In this document: one piece after another, positions 37,125 through 46,404 of the stretch
Numbering within the stretch: position 1 is the first letter of the stretch
Layout of the letters: each line of letters opens with the position of its first letter
Assembly (NCBI GenBank): GCA_020723105.1
Contig: DYJL01000008.1
Span: forward strand, 74,564 to 136,735
Length of the DNA stretch: 62,172 nt
Origin: Nitrospira japonica
GTDB lineage: Bacteria; Nitrospirota; Thermodesulfovibrionia; UBA6902
Direction of reading: 5' to 3'
Made by a program: the position numbers and the translations under genes
The notes under the pieces: model-generated
What the model was told of the DNA's origin: nothing
Database searches by the model: none
Seen by the model: only the letters and a program-made list of their open reading frames with translations

Positions 37125-38366
37125 GTGGGGATACTATCTCTTTTTGAACTTAATAAGCTTATCAGGTCTGTCATTGATGATGCCTTTCCGCAAACACTTC
37201 TCATCACTGCTGAAATAGCATCATGCGATGTGAAAAATCATTGCTATCTGACTCTCGTTGATAAAGAGGAAGAGACTATCCGCGCTGAAATAAAAGCCGT
37301 CATCTGGGCCAGCACCTTTAAAACAGTGTCTGCAGAATTCAGAAGAACTGCAGGCATTGAACTCGGCAAAGGGATCAAAATATTATTTGAGGCTGAGGTA
37401 AGTTTTCACGAGAGATACGGGCTGAAGCTGAATATTCTAAACATTGACCCTTCTTACACTATCGGAGAACTTGCGGTGAGGAGAAAAGAGATTCTGGAAC
37501 GCCTCGCCAAAGAGGGGCTGAAGGACCGGAATAAAAAACTTGAATTCCCGCTCGTACCCCAGAGAATCGGGATTGTCTCATCTGCAACAGCAGCAGGTTA
37601 TGAAGACCTGATGACACATTTAACAAACAATTCCTATGGGTATAAATTTACCTGTAAACTATATGAGGCAGCCATGCAGGGCGACAAAGCAGAACCATCC
37701 ATTGTCAGAGCTCTCAACCAATGCATGCAGGAAGCTCAGCAATTAGATATCGTGGTAATAGTAAGAGGCGGCGGCGGAACAGCAGACCTCCATTGCTTTG
37801 ACAGTTACGAAATTGCAAAGGCCATCGCCTTTCTGCCCCTTCCGGTTATTTCAGGTATTGGACACGAAAGGGACGTCACTGTAGTTGATGAGGTATCAAA
37901 TATACGGGTAAAGACACCGACTGCAGCCGCAGACTTGATTATTACAAGGGTCAGGGATTTTGAAGACCGGATAGATTCTTTAACACACAGCCTGGTGCAT
38001 GGAACTCATTATCTGACAGCAGATGAAAGAGAGAGGATTTCTTCTCTTGCAAAACGCCTTGACACTTCGGTCAGGAAAAACCTGCTTGATGAAGCGCACC
38101 GGCTCAATTTTTTTATAAAGGGACTTAAGTTTTCCCTCAAGCTGATACAGTTTCAACAGGAAAAGCTTCATGCAAAGGAAAACAATATCAATCATCTGAA
38201 TCCACGGAAGGTGCTCGCAAGGGGCTACAGCATAACATACTGTAACGGCCGGGCCGTCAAATCCATTTCAAATGTGGAAATCGGAGACAGCTTGCGGACC
38301 GTGTTGCATCAAGGGGAGCTGATGAGTAAAGTGGAAAGAAAAAATACCGGGAGGAAAGATGAATGA
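37125..38366 (+). CDS. xseA: Exodeoxyribonuclease VII large subunit
   Basis: A 413-residue protein starting with GTG at 37125, with AGGA ten bases upstream. The N-terminal OB-fold is ILSLFELNKLIRSVIDD...VTAEI-like, with CYLTLVDKEEETIRA. The nuclease core has RIGIVSSATAAGYEDLMTHL, VVIVRGGGGTADLHCFD and ISGIGHERDVTVVDEVSNIRVKTPTAAA, all typical XseA blocks. The C-terminus is a coiled helical region. The enzyme degrades single-stranded DNA with XseB, whose gene overlaps the end by eight bases. Confidence 0.95.
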   Translation: MGILSLFELNKLIRSVIDDAFPQTLLITAEIASCDVKNHCYLTLVDKEEETIRAEIKAVIWASTFKTVSAEFRRTAGIELGKGIKILFEAEVSFHERYGLKLNILNIDPSYTIGELAVRRKEILERLAKEGLKDRNKKLEFPLVPQRIGIVSSATAAGYEDLMTHLTNNSYGYKFTCKLYEAAMQGDKAEPSIVRALNQCMQEAQQLDIVVIVRGGGGTADLHCFDSYEIAKAIAFLPLPVISGIGHERDVTVVDEVSNIRVKTPTAAADLIITRVRDFEDRIDSLTHSLVHGTHYLTADERERISSLAKRLDTSVRKNLLDEAHRLNFFIKGLKFSLKLIQFQQEKLHAKENNINHLNPRKVLARGYSITYCNGRAVKSISNVEIGDSLRTVLHQGELMSKVERKNTGRKDE

Positions 38367-38574
38367 CGCCATAAATTATAAAAATGCAATTGCGGAAATA
38401 GAATCAATTGTCGAAGAGATTGAGAACGAAACCGTTGACGTGGACGTACTTGCGGAAAAGGTAAAACGGGCTGCTCATCTCATCAAATTCTGCAAGGCAA
38501 AACTCAAAACTACCGACAATGAGATTAAAAAAGTCCTTAAAGAATTTGAAAAAGAAGACAATGCATCTGGATAA
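38359..38574 (+). CDS. xseB: Exodeoxyribonuclease VII small subunit
   Basis: A 71-residue helical protein. NYKNAIAEIESIVEEIENE and VDVDVLAEKVKRAAHLIKFCKAKL match XseB, which forms a hairpin bundle on the large subunit. The ATGAATGA overlap with xseA indicates coupled translation. Confidence 0.93.
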   Translation: MNDAINYKNAIAEIESIVEEIENETVDVDVLAEKVKRAAHLIKFCKAKLKTTDNEIKKVLKEFEKEDNASG

Positions 38575-38596
38575 GCAATATCTGCAAATCATTACC

Positions 38597-38732
38597 TCCG
38601 AAAAATAGAATGAGAAACACTATATTCTACCTGTCATTGCGAGAACCCGAAGGGTTCGTGGCAATCTCATTGAAAAAGACGAGATTGCTTCGCTTTGCTC
38701 GCAATGACAACCCTCTATCTCTATTTTTCGGA
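38597..38732. repeat. Nested inverted-repeat element (136 bp)
   Basis: The outer ends TCCGAAAAATAGA and TCTATTTTTCGGA are 13-bp perfect inverted repeats. Inside, TGTCATTGCGAG pairs with CTCGCAATGACA, and GGCAATCTC with GAGATTGC. It lies in the 219-bp xseB to hldA gap. It shares the TCATTGCGAG/CTCGCAATGA core with the element at 52404, but not its terminal repeat. It could fold as a long hairpin. Confidence 0.7.
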
Positions 38733-38793
38733 TACCTGTTGCCAAATCAAAAGCTTAAATGCTAAATTTATTGCGGACCCATCCACATAATAT

Positions 38794-39762
38794 ATGAAAG
38801 AACTTTTCAATAAATTCAGGAATACAGGCATTCTCGTAATCGGCGACCTCATGATTGACAGGTATATCTGGGGTAAAGTAAGAAGGATATCCCCTGAAGC
38901 TCCGGTCCCGGTGGTGGAAGTAACAAATGAGGAACTGCTCCTGGGCGGCGCAGCAAACGTAGCTCACAACATACTGTCTCTTGGGGGGAAGGTTTATGTT
39001 GCAGGCATAATCGGCAGTGATGATGCAGGCAGAATCTTAATAGACAAATTCAGGGAAAGCAGCATCAGCACAGACGGCATCGTTATAGACAGCGACAGGC
39101 CTACAACCGTAAAAACCAGGGTCATTGCACACAGTCAGCAGATGGTCCGCTTTGACAAAGAGATAAAATCGGATATAAGGCCTTCAACACTGTCGTTAAT
39201 TCTGGACTATGTAAAATCCTGTCTGCCCAGAATAAAAGGCATCATTATATCGGATTACTGCAAGGGGCTGATTACAGAGGCCCTGATAAAAAAAGTTCTC
39301 ACCCTCGCAGATTCAAAAAAATTCATTTCTGTGGATCCCAAGATCGGCCATTTCGATTATTATAAAGGCGTAAGTCTTATAACCCCTAACATTAATGAGG
39401 CCTCTCTCGGGTCAGGCCTCGAAATAGTTGATGAAAAAACACTGATCACCGCAGGGAAAATACTTCTAAAAAAACTGCACTGCAAGGCCGTAATTATTAC
39501 ACGGGGAGACGAAGGCATGAGTCTCTTTGAGAAAAACGGCAAAGTCACTCATATTCCAACCTGTGCAAGAGAAGTGTATGATGTAAGCGGCGCAGGAGAC
39601 ACAGTAATAGCGACCCTGACTCTCAGCCATTCAGCAGGCGCACCTTTAAAAGACGCAGCTATAATCGCCAATCATGCTGCAGGCGTTGTAGTCGGCAAAA
39701 TAGGAACCGCGGTTGCCACCTGTGAGGAAATCTTAGAAAGCATGAAAATATGCAAACCATAA
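38794..39762 (+). CDS. hldA: D-glycero-beta-D-manno-heptose-7-phosphate kinase
   Basis: A 322-residue PfkB-family kinase. VIGDLMIDRYIWGKVRRISPEAPVPVVEV is the RfaE domain I signature, GGAANVAHNILSLGG the substrate-binding region, and DVSGAGDTVIATLTL the ATP-site signature with the catalytic Asp. There is no adenylyltransferase domain, so this is the single-domain form. It phosphorylates heptose-7-phosphate at C1 for lipopolysaccharide inner core. Confidence 0.92.
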   Translation: MKELFNKFRNTGILVIGDLMIDRYIWGKVRRISPEAPVPVVEVTNEELLLGGAANVAHNILSLGGKVYVAGIIGSDDAGRILIDKFRESSISTDGIVIDSDRPTTVKTRVIAHSQQMVRFDKEIKSDIRPSTLSLILDYVKSCLPRIKGIIISDYCKGLITEALIKKVLTLADSKKFISVDPKIGHFDYYKGVSLITPNINEASLGSGLEIVDEKTLITAGKILLKKLHCKAVIITRGDEGMSLFEKNGKVTHIPTCAREVYDVSGAGDTVIATLTLSHSAGAPLKDAAIIANHAAGVVVGKIGTAVATCEEILESMKICKP

Positions 39763-39801
39763 ATGAATGAATAATTACTAATTTTTTATCGAGGTGCAAA
39801 A

Positions 39802-41001
39802 ATGAGACTGTCAGAAAGAGCAAAGGCAATAAAACCATCACCAACCCTGGCGATGGATGCAAAGGCAAAAGCGCTTAAGGCTGCAGGTAAAGACATCGTC
39901 AATTTCGGCGTAGGTGAACCCGATTTTGATACTCCCGACAACATCAAGGAAGCTGCAATAAAGGCAATAAGGGACGGCTTCACAAAATATACGCCTGTTG
40001 GCGGAACAGATGAGTTGAAAACAGCCGTCATTGAAAAGTTCAGAAAAGACAACAATCTGTCCTTCGAGAAAGAGGAAATCATTGTTTCCTGCGGAGCCAA
40101 ACACAGCCTCTATAATATTGCTGAAGCGCTTTTTGGCGCAGGCGATGAAGTCATAATTCCGGCCCCATACTGGGTAACATATCCGGATCAGGTAGTTTTA
40201 AATGACGCAGTTTCTGTTATTGCAGCAACTGACGAAAAAACTTCATTCAAGATAGAGCCGGAACTTCTGAAGACTAAATTATCAGCCCGAACCAAGGCTC
40301 TGATACTCAATACTCCTTCAAACCCGACAGGGCTTGCATATGACAAAAAGAGCCTCGAGGCAATAGCTGAACTGGCTGTCAAACATGACTTTTATATTAT
40401 TTCTGATGAAATTTATGAAAAACTCACATATGACGGATTCAGCCATATCAGTATTGCATCTCTCGGCGAAGAAATACGGAAGAGAACCGTCGTTGTCAAC
40501 GGACTATCGAAATCACATGCAATGACAGGCTGGAGGGTGGGCTTTGCTGCCGGACCTAAGGATATTATCAAAGCTATGACGAATATTCAGAGCCAGTCCA
40601 CATCAAACCCGACGTCAATAACACAGAAAGCCGCTGTCGAAGCGCTGACCGGGCCGCAGAATTTTATCCCTGAAATGGTCTCTGAATTCGACAGGAGAAG
40701 AAAATATATGGTTGACAGACTGAACAATATAAAAGGCGTTTCATGTTTAACACCGGTCGGCGCCTTCTATGCATTTCCAAAGGTCTCATCCTGCTACGGT
40801 AAAAAATTTAATGGCAACCCAATTAACTCGTCTCTGGATCTCTCCGCATATCTTCTGGAGCAGGCCCAGACAGCCCTTGTTCCCGGAATTGCATTCGGAG
40901 ATGACAGATATATAAGGCTTTCATATGCGACTTCTATGGAGAATATAAAGAAAGGCCTCGACAGGATAGAGGATGCTCTGTCAAAACTTGACAACAATTA
41001 A
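39802..41001 (+). CDS. Class I pyridoxal-phosphate aminotransferase (aspartate type)
   Basis: A 399-residue protein. NFGVGEPDFDTPDNI, YTPVGGTDELKTAV, ILNTPSNPTGLAY and ISDEIYEKLTYDG are class I motifs; the PLP Lys lies in VNGLSKSHAMTGWRVGF. RLSYATSMENIKKGL carries the C-terminal Arg that binds the substrate carboxylate. This pattern belongs to the bacterial aspartate/prephenate aminotransferase group, commonly labelled AspC or AspB. The gene has a good ribosome-binding site (GAGGTGC). Confidence 0.92.
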   Translation: MRLSERAKAIKPSPTLAMDAKAKALKAAGKDIVNFGVGEPDFDTPDNIKEAAIKAIRDGFTKYTPVGGTDELKTAVIEKFRKDNNLSFEKEEIIVSCGAKHSLYNIAEALFGAGDEVIIPAPYWVTYPDQVVLNDAVSVIAATDEKTSFKIEPELLKTKLSARTKALILNTPSNPTGLAYDKKSLEAIAELAVKHDFYIISDEIYEKLTYDGFSHISIASLGEEIRKRTVVVNGLSKSHAMTGWRVGFAAGPKDIIKAMTNIQSQSTSNPTSITQKAAVEALTGPQNFIPEMVSEFDRRRKYMVDRLNNIKGVSCLTPVGAFYAFPKVSSCYGKKFNGNPINSSLDLSAYLLEQAQTALVPGIAFGDDRYIRLSYATSMENIKKGLDRIEDALSKLDNN

Positions 41002-41032
41002 TAATTAACAATGAACAATTAAGAAGTATTTT

Positions 41033-41058
41033 CAGTAATTGCTAATTATCAATTACTG
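41033..41058. repeat. Nested hairpin downstream of aminotransferase
   Basis: CAGTAATTG and CAATTACTG make a 9-bp perfect stem with an 8-base loop, inside a wider imperfect inverted repeat (AATGAACAA at 41010, TTGTTCATT at 41060). It has no T-run. It may cap the upstream transcript. Confidence 0.5.
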
Positions 41059-41165
41059 GTTGTTCATTATCCTGCCCACATAATCCCCTGAGTATTTATA
41101 GAAAAATTTTTCATCAATAAGGTATCATATTAAAACAAATTTAGCAGACAAAGGGGTATCACGAA

Positions 41166-41621
41166 TTGGTGAAGCAAATGAAGATTGAAGGGCTGTTGTT
41201 TGATCCGAGAAGCAATATGTATATCCTGCTTCTCAAGGAAGTTGACGGACATAATACACTGCCTATCTGGATAGGAAAACCCGAGGCCGATTCCATTGCG
41301 CTCGCATTGGGGAAAATAGTCACACCCCGCCCTCTTACACATGACCTCATCAAGAATGTAATCAAGGGGGTCAAGATGAAAGTAACAAAGGTTATAATAA
41401 GCGAAATAGTTGACAACACATATTATGCAGGAATTTATATTGACAAAGGTGACGGCATCGAGGTCCCGATTGACTCAAGGCCCAGTGATGCAATCGCTGT
41501 AGCGATAAGAATAAATGCTCCGATATTTGTAGATGAACAGGTTATCGAACACAGGAACAATGATGAACTTGAAGACTGGCTGGAAAAATTGAAACCTGAA
41601 GACTTTGGAAACATCATGTAA
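41166..41621 (+). CDS. Bifunctional nuclease family protein (DUF151)
   Basis: About 150 residues. MKIEGLLFDPRSNMYILLLK, LPIWIGKPEADSIALALG, RPLTHDLIKNVIKG and IDSRPSDAIAVAIRINAPIF are the DUF151 blocks seen in plant and bacterial bifunctional DNase/RNase proteins. TTG 41166, GTG 41169 and ATG 41178 are possible starts; AAAGGGG at 41150 favours one of the first two. It ends three bases before recO. Confidence 0.9.
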   Translation: MVKQMKIEGLLFDPRSNMYILLLKEVDGHNTLPIWIGKPEADSIALALGKIVTPRPLTHDLIKNVIKGVKMKVTKVIISEIVDNTYYAGIYIDKGDGIEVPIDSRPSDAIAVAIRINAPIFVDEQVIEHRNNDELEDWLEKLKPEDFGNIM

Positions 41622-41624
41622 GCT

Positions 41625-42380
41625 GTGCTGACAAGAACAGAAGGCATAGTCCTCAAGACGCAAAAATACGGTGAAGCCGACCTCATAGTGACTTATCTGA
41701 CCTCTGACAGAGGGATAATCAAAACCTTTGCAAAAAGCCCGAGAAAAACCAGAAGCAGATTCGGAAGCAGCCTGGAGCCGCTCACTCATGCAAAGATATC
41801 CCTGTGGGGAAAAGAGCAGGCCCACCTGCCTAAAATTACCCAGTCAGACATTATCAATTCTTTTCACCAGATAAGAGAATGCTTTCAGGACTTCATCAGT
41901 ATATCGAAACTTGTTGAGATGCTGATGGCGCTAATACCCGAAGGTATTATAAATAAAAAGCTGTTTGCCTTCTTCCTTAATATCCTCCACACCATAAAAT
42001 TGTCGGAACAGGAATCAAAAGACGCACTGCACTTGATTACGAGGATTCGCCTGCTGGCAACAATAGGATATGCCCCTCGGCTGAACGGATGCGGCAGATG
42101 CGGCAGAGAAGGTTTAAATTTCTACCCGGCATCAGGAACCATACTTTGCAATAAATGCGCACGGCCCCCTGTAAGCGCACAATCTCACTTTAAAATATCC
42201 AGCAATACCATACAGTTTTATACACACAGCATAGAATGGCCTATTCATATCTCAAACCGGCTTAAACCCCGTCAGGAGGTGCTCACCGAACTATCCGCTC
42301 TCCTCGATAAGCATTTGACCCATCTGCTCTCAAGAAAGTTTCAGTCCCCGGAATTTAAGAATTTAGCAAAGCGCCTTTAA
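41625..42380 (+). CDS. recO: DNA repair protein RecO
   Basis: A 251-residue protein with a GTG start. TEGIVLKTQKYGEADLIVTYLT, then GIIKTFAKSPRKTRSRFGSS, is the N-terminal OB-fold. A four-Cys zinc site (GCGRCGREG...ILCNKC) lies in the helical C-terminal domain. RecO helps load RecA with RecR. Confidence 0.93.
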   Translation: MLTRTEGIVLKTQKYGEADLIVTYLTSDRGIIKTFAKSPRKTRSRFGSSLEPLTHAKISLWGKEQAHLPKITQSDIINSFHQIRECFQDFISISKLVEMLMALIPEGIINKKLFAFFLNILHTIKLSEQESKDALHLITRIRLLATIGYAPRLNGCGRCGREGLNFYPASGTILCNKCARPPVSAQSHFKISSNTIQFYTHSIEWPIHISNRLKPRQEVLTELSALLDKHLTHLLSRKFQSPEFKNLAKRL

Positions 42381-42514
42381 AATTTATTTAAAATTTATTT
42401 ATTTAAAATTTATTTAGTGAATGATTATCAAGAGATAGGTTATAATATCTGGAAATTTTTATAAAACTTGACGTCAAACGAAGTTGTATTTTCCCGGAAA
42501 CAGAGAACATCAAA

Positions 42515-44248
42515 TTGAAATCTTCAACAGGGAAGAAACAAAAAACTGCATATATGCCATTTGGCACAATTCTCTTCATTGTTTGTTTCCTTATAAGCCT
42601 TTTAATTTCCCCGACTGATTCCTCAGCCCAGATGAGAACTTTCTTTCAAAAAAGACATTTTCTTTATGGTTCTCTTGAGTTGGATTATGATGAACGCTGG
42701 GGTAAAAATGTTGTTGACTTTAAAGAAGTTTCCCAGAACTACACCCTCGGCTTCAGGAGTTATATATTAGACCCCAGATTAATCAATTACAATACACTTC
42801 TCTCCTTTACACGAAAAAGGGATGATCAGGAAAATGCATCGTCTCTTACAGGTTTAAACTTCAACATGAATATACTGGAAACCCCTCCGCGCAGATGGTC
42901 TGGTTTCAGGAAATATATTCCTGGCCCCCTGATGTTAAGGTATTCCGATTATTCAAATGATTACAATTACAGAAGTTATGGTATCGGATTAATATATTCA
43001 ATTCCAGAAGAACAACTTAAAATCTCCGCCAAAGGTAAAAAAGACAAAAAAGATAAAACGGAAAAAGACTCTATTATGCCTATCCCTACAATGTACTTTG
43101 ATTATGATAAGACAACGTATGACACAGGAAATTATAACAGCATTACAGATCTATACAATTTTAGAGCAACATTACGCAGAAACAATTATAACTATGAATT
43201 TAATTACGAGAATTTCGCGCAAACCGGAACCTCGGAATCCAACAGGAGTACTATGAGATTCAGTCCTGATTACAGCTTCTATGATAAAGAAACCAAAAAA
43301 AGAATAGATATTAACAATTATATAAAGATAGAAAAGCTTGATGAAACAAAACAGTTTTTTCTTGCCAGCAACCTGAGCCTGCGCAAACCTATAGATAACG
43401 ATACTCTCAATCTCTCCGGTGGAATCGAATATACCAACTCGGTCACCAACACAGAAAGGCATGAACGCTATCATACTATGGGTTCCGGCTCATATACCAA
43501 AGTCTTCTCTACAAGGCTAAAAAATACTACTTCCCTGTCCCTGTCATATGGACAAAGCACATCAAAAACCAGTCATTCTGAGCGTATAAGTGACAATGTA
43601 ATATTTGAGGTGTCCAAAATACTCACATCTTCAAGCGGAGTATTTCTTGGAGAAAATGAAAACGGTATAGAATACGGCCTTCAAACCCAGTTATCTACAA
43701 AGACCAAAATAAGGTCTACAGCCGGATATTCATATACCTTCCTGTCCTACGAAGACGGTGATAAGTCGGCTCATACTGTTAATCTGTTGGCATCGGGGCC
43801 TCTGAAAGAAAATATCAGCTTTAATGCAGGTGCCGCATATACTAAACAGGACGTCTCTGATGCAATCACACAATATTCTGAAAATATTTATTCCACTTCT
43901 GCAAATCTGTTTGGACGCTTCTATGATGCTTCTCTTTCACTTGGCGGCAATTATGTACATACTTCAAGAAATGCTGTTCAGGCGGAAGCCTCAACCCTCG
44001 TGTCGCTTAATGGCAACCTGTCAAAGGCCCTTGCCAGAAACATTTTCTTCAATCTTTATTCAACCTGGACCAGTGAGCCTGATGACAAAACAACCCTTGA
44101 AATCCGGCCCATACTATTATGGAAACTAAGACAGATTTCTATAGACGCCGAATATAAATATTTGTCTACAACATCTTCAAAAACACTCCCTGTAACAGAA
44201 CATAGAATATTTCTTAAACTCATCAGAAGATTCTACAGATTGTTCTAA
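42515..44248 (+). CDS. Outer-membrane beta-barrel protein
   Basis: A 577-residue protein starting with TTG. An N-terminal signal peptide (FGTILFIVCFLISLLISPTD, cleavage near SSAQ) is followed by many short amphipathic strands rich in Tyr, Asn and Ser, with no helices. The last residues are FYRLF, a terminal Phe typical of BAM-assembled porins. The alternating pattern (YTLGFRSYILDPRLINYNTL; LNLSGGIEYTNSV) suggests 20 or more strands. No family name is certain. Next to NHL and multiheme genes it is a candidate for the barrel of a porin-cytochrome conduit. AT-rich repeats and a TATAAT-like sequence lie upstream at 42381-42450. Confidence 0.78.
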   Translation: MKSSTGKKQKTAYMPFGTILFIVCFLISLLISPTDSSAQMRTFFQKRHFLYGSLELDYDERWGKNVVDFKEVSQNYTLGFRSYILDPRLINYNTLLSFTRKRDDQENASSLTGLNFNMNILETPPRRWSGFRKYIPGPLMLRYSDYSNDYNYRSYGIGLIYSIPEEQLKISAKGKKDKKDKTEKDSIMPIPTMYFDYDKTTYDTGNYNSITDLYNFRATLRRNNYNYEFNYENFAQTGTSESNRSTMRFSPDYSFYDKETKKRIDINNYIKIEKLDETKQFFLASNLSLRKPIDNDTLNLSGGIEYTNSVTNTERHERYHTMGSGSYTKVFSTRLKNTTSLSLSYGQSTSKTSHSERISDNVIFEVSKILTSSSGVFLGENENGIEYGLQTQLSTKTKIRSTAGYSYTFLSYEDGDKSAHTVNLLASGPLKENISFNAGAAYTKQDVSDAITQYSENIYSTSANLFGRFYDASLSLGGNYVHTSRNAVQAEASTLVSLNGNLSKALARNIFFNLYSTWTSEPDDKTTLEIRPILLWKLRQISIDAEYKYLSTTSSKTLPVTEHRIFLKLIRRFYRLF

Positions 44249-44251
44249 ATA

Positions 44252-44310
44252 CAGGGGGTAGGGAATAGGGTGTAGGTGATAGGGATTAAGAGGTATGGAG
44301 ATAGGGAATC
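44252..44310. repeat. Heptanucleotide repeat tract (GGNNTAG type)
   Basis: Successive 7-bp units GGGGTAG, GGAATAG, GGTGTAG and GTGATAG, then degenerate copies, follow the barrel gene. The same family recurs in at least ten places between 36.9 and 59.1 kb. Confidence 0.75.
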
Positions 44311-44337
44311 AATAAAAGGTTGTGTTATAATTTAAAA

Positions 44338-45447
44338 ATGAAAATGCGGACATCATTCATAAAAAAACTCCTACACCCTACACGCTACACCCTACACCCT
44401 ATTCCCTACACCCTGTATTTGTTACTTGTAACTTGCCTCTTGCTACTTTTATCTTCCTGCGCTTCTCCAAAGGCTTATATTGACAAAACGGCCATGAGAC
44501 AGATTATCTGGCCCGGCCCTCCGGAGAGGCCCCGCATTCAATATTTATGGAGCCTTACCCATATATCCACCAGAGTAGAAGGCAGAAAACAGGGACTTAT
44601 TGATTTTATTATAGGGAATGTTTCTGAAGACATTACAGATCCCAGAACTTCAAATGTGCTTATGAGGCCTTATGGAGTATTTCATGATTCAAAAGAAAAA
44701 CTCTACATTACAGACCCCGGCGCTTACAGGGTTACAGTTGTTGATATGAAAACAGCAGAGGTCCTGAATATTTTTGGCGCTGGCAAGGAAGAATTTTTAT
44801 TTCCTGTAGGAATAGTTGTTGATTTAAACGGGCGTATTTATGTATCTGACTCTGAATTAAGAAAGGTCTTTGTTTTTAACGAAAAAGGCAAATATCTTTT
44901 TCAATTCGAGGGCGACTTTAAACGGCCCAGTTGTATGGCGATAGATACAAAAAATTCCAGAATATATTTATCAGACACAATTGAACACAGAATTTATATA
45001 TATTCGTTTGAAGGCAAACGCCTTGGAAGCTTAGGCACACCTGGCTCTCTGCCCGGCGAACTTAATTATCCTACACATATGTTTGTTGATAATGATGGCA
45101 TTCTTTATGTCACTGATGCAATGAATTTCAGGGTACAGATGTTTGATGAAAAAGGAATATTACTTGGAAGCATGGGAAGCCTCGGAGACGATTACAGTAA
45201 CCTTGATAAGCCAAAAGGTATTGCAGTAGACTCAGAAGGTAATATTTACGTGGTTGACTCTATCAAAGATACGGTAAAACTATTCAACCGCAAAGGCGAG
45301 TTCCTCATGTTTTTAGGAACTAAAGGAAGGAAATATGGAGACTTTTATTTACCGTCAGGCATATTTATTGATAATAAAAATACAATATATGTTGCCGATA
45401 CCTATAATATGAGGGTGCAAGCCTTTCAGTATATAAAAGGAGAATAG
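44338..45447 (+). CDS. NHL-repeat lipoprotein
   Basis: About 369 residues from ATG 44338; a TTG at 44320 is unlikely. The signal peptide ends in a lipobox (LLLLLSSCASPK), so it should be lipid-anchored. Six or so NHL blades follow, e.g. RPYGVFHDSKEKLYITDP, FPVGIVVDLNGRIYVSDSEL, KPKGIAVDSEGNIYVVDS and LPSGIFIDNKNTIYVADTYN, giving a beta-propeller. The n-region and hydrophobic core of the signal peptide are partly encoded by the CCCTACA heptamer repeat (HPTRYTLHPIPYTLY). A paralogue lies at 47528. Confidence 0.85.
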   Translation: MKMRTSFIKKLLHPTRYTLHPIPYTLYLLLVTCLLLLLSSCASPKAYIDKTAMRQIIWPGPPERPRIQYLWSLTHISTRVEGRKQGLIDFIIGNVSEDITDPRTSNVLMRPYGVFHDSKEKLYITDPGAYRVTVVDMKTAEVLNIFGAGKEEFLFPVGIVVDLNGRIYVSDSELRKVFVFNEKGKYLFQFEGDFKRPSCMAIDTKNSRIYLSDTIEHRIYIYSFEGKRLGSLGTPGSLPGELNYPTHMFVDNDGILYVTDAMNFRVQMFDEKGILLGSMGSLGDDYSNLDKPKGIAVDSEGNIYVVDSIKDTVKLFNRKGEFLMFLGTKGRKYGDFYLPSGIFIDNKNTIYVADTYNMRVQAFQYIKGE

Positions 45448-45489
45448 AAAAATCAGGGAATAGGGATAAGGGTGCGGGGATAAGTAGAA

Positions 45490-46329
45490 ATGATGAAGAA
45501 TACAAAGACGTTGCAAATTTTAAATTTCAGATTTCAAATTTTAAATTTCAAGAATATGCGCAACCCTGTCTCCTACCTCCTGATTCCTATCATCTCCACC
45601 TTGATTTTTCTATTATTTTACCTCCTACTCCCTACCCCCTACTCCCCAACTTCCGCTCATGCTGACGTTAAAAATACAAAACACAATCTTTCAACTTCTG
45701 GACCCGGGCCTGTAAAGGCAACTACAGAAACACGGGTTTGCATCTTCTGCCATACCCCTCACGGAGCTGTCACTACTCCGCTATGGAATCACTCGCTCTC
45801 CCAAGCGTCATATACTTTACCTTCATCACTGTTAATGGAGGAATGGTCTACATTGCTATCGCATCCCCAGACACCACCTGATGGGGATTCCAGGCTCTGC
45901 CTTAGCTGTCATGATGGAACTATAGCATTAGGCGCTATTGTTAATCTCAGCAACGCTGCCACAACCGTTACCATGCAAGACTCTGGTACAGGGCATATTA
46001 CGCCTGAGGGAGTACTGACATCTGCTTCACCTGCTTATATCGGGACCGAACTCAGCGGGCAACATCCGGTATCTATTGAGGTTAATTTGTCGCTTATTAA
46101 TGATAAAAATACACAGTGTGGTACCAATGAGGTTTCATTCGGACTGATTTTCCCTCAAAGACCTATTAAACTGACGCCTACCGATAACCGCTATGGAATA
46201 GGACCATCCACCGGTGTCGGGGTGCAATGTGCATCATGTCATGATGCGCATGAGGACACCATTCCTTACTTTTTAAGGGTGCCAAGTGACGGGCTATTTT
46301 GTGAGAGCTGTCACCAACTCTGTCCGTAG
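45490..46329 (+). CDS. Tetraheme c-type cytochrome
   Basis: Up to 279 residues, with four CXXCH sites: VCIFCHTPHG, LCLSCHDG, QCASCHDAH and FCESCHQ. The signal peptide (YLLIPIISTLIFLLFYLLL ... SAHA) better fits a start at ATG 45556; the first 22 codons derive from a YAAATTT heptamer repeat. The doubled CXXCH layout with CHTPHG matches the tetraheme protein at 57060, so the two may be paralogues. Probably periplasmic. Confidence 0.85.
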   Translation: MMKNTKTLQILNFRFQILNFKNMRNPVSYLLIPIISTLIFLLFYLLLPTPYSPTSAHADVKNTKHNLSTSGPGPVKATTETRVCIFCHTPHGAVTTPLWNHSLSQASYTLPSSLLMEEWSTLLSHPQTPPDGDSRLCLSCHDGTIALGAIVNLSNAATTVTMQDSGTGHITPEGVLTSASPAYIGTELSGQHPVSIEVNLSLINDKNTQCGTNEVSFGLIFPQRPIKLTPTDNRYGIGPSTGVGVQCASCHDAHEDTIPYFLRVPSDGLFCESCHQLCP

Positions 46330-46404
46330 AAAGGCAGGGAGCATAGAATAGGGTGTAGTGGGTAGGAAAATCTTATACATATTATAGTTAAAGGAAAAAA
46401 GTAT

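Noticed and set aside
44252-44310. Telomere-like or CRISPR-like G-rich repeats
   Set aside because: The units are 7 bp, degenerate and scattered in many places; they better fit dispersed heptamer repeats.
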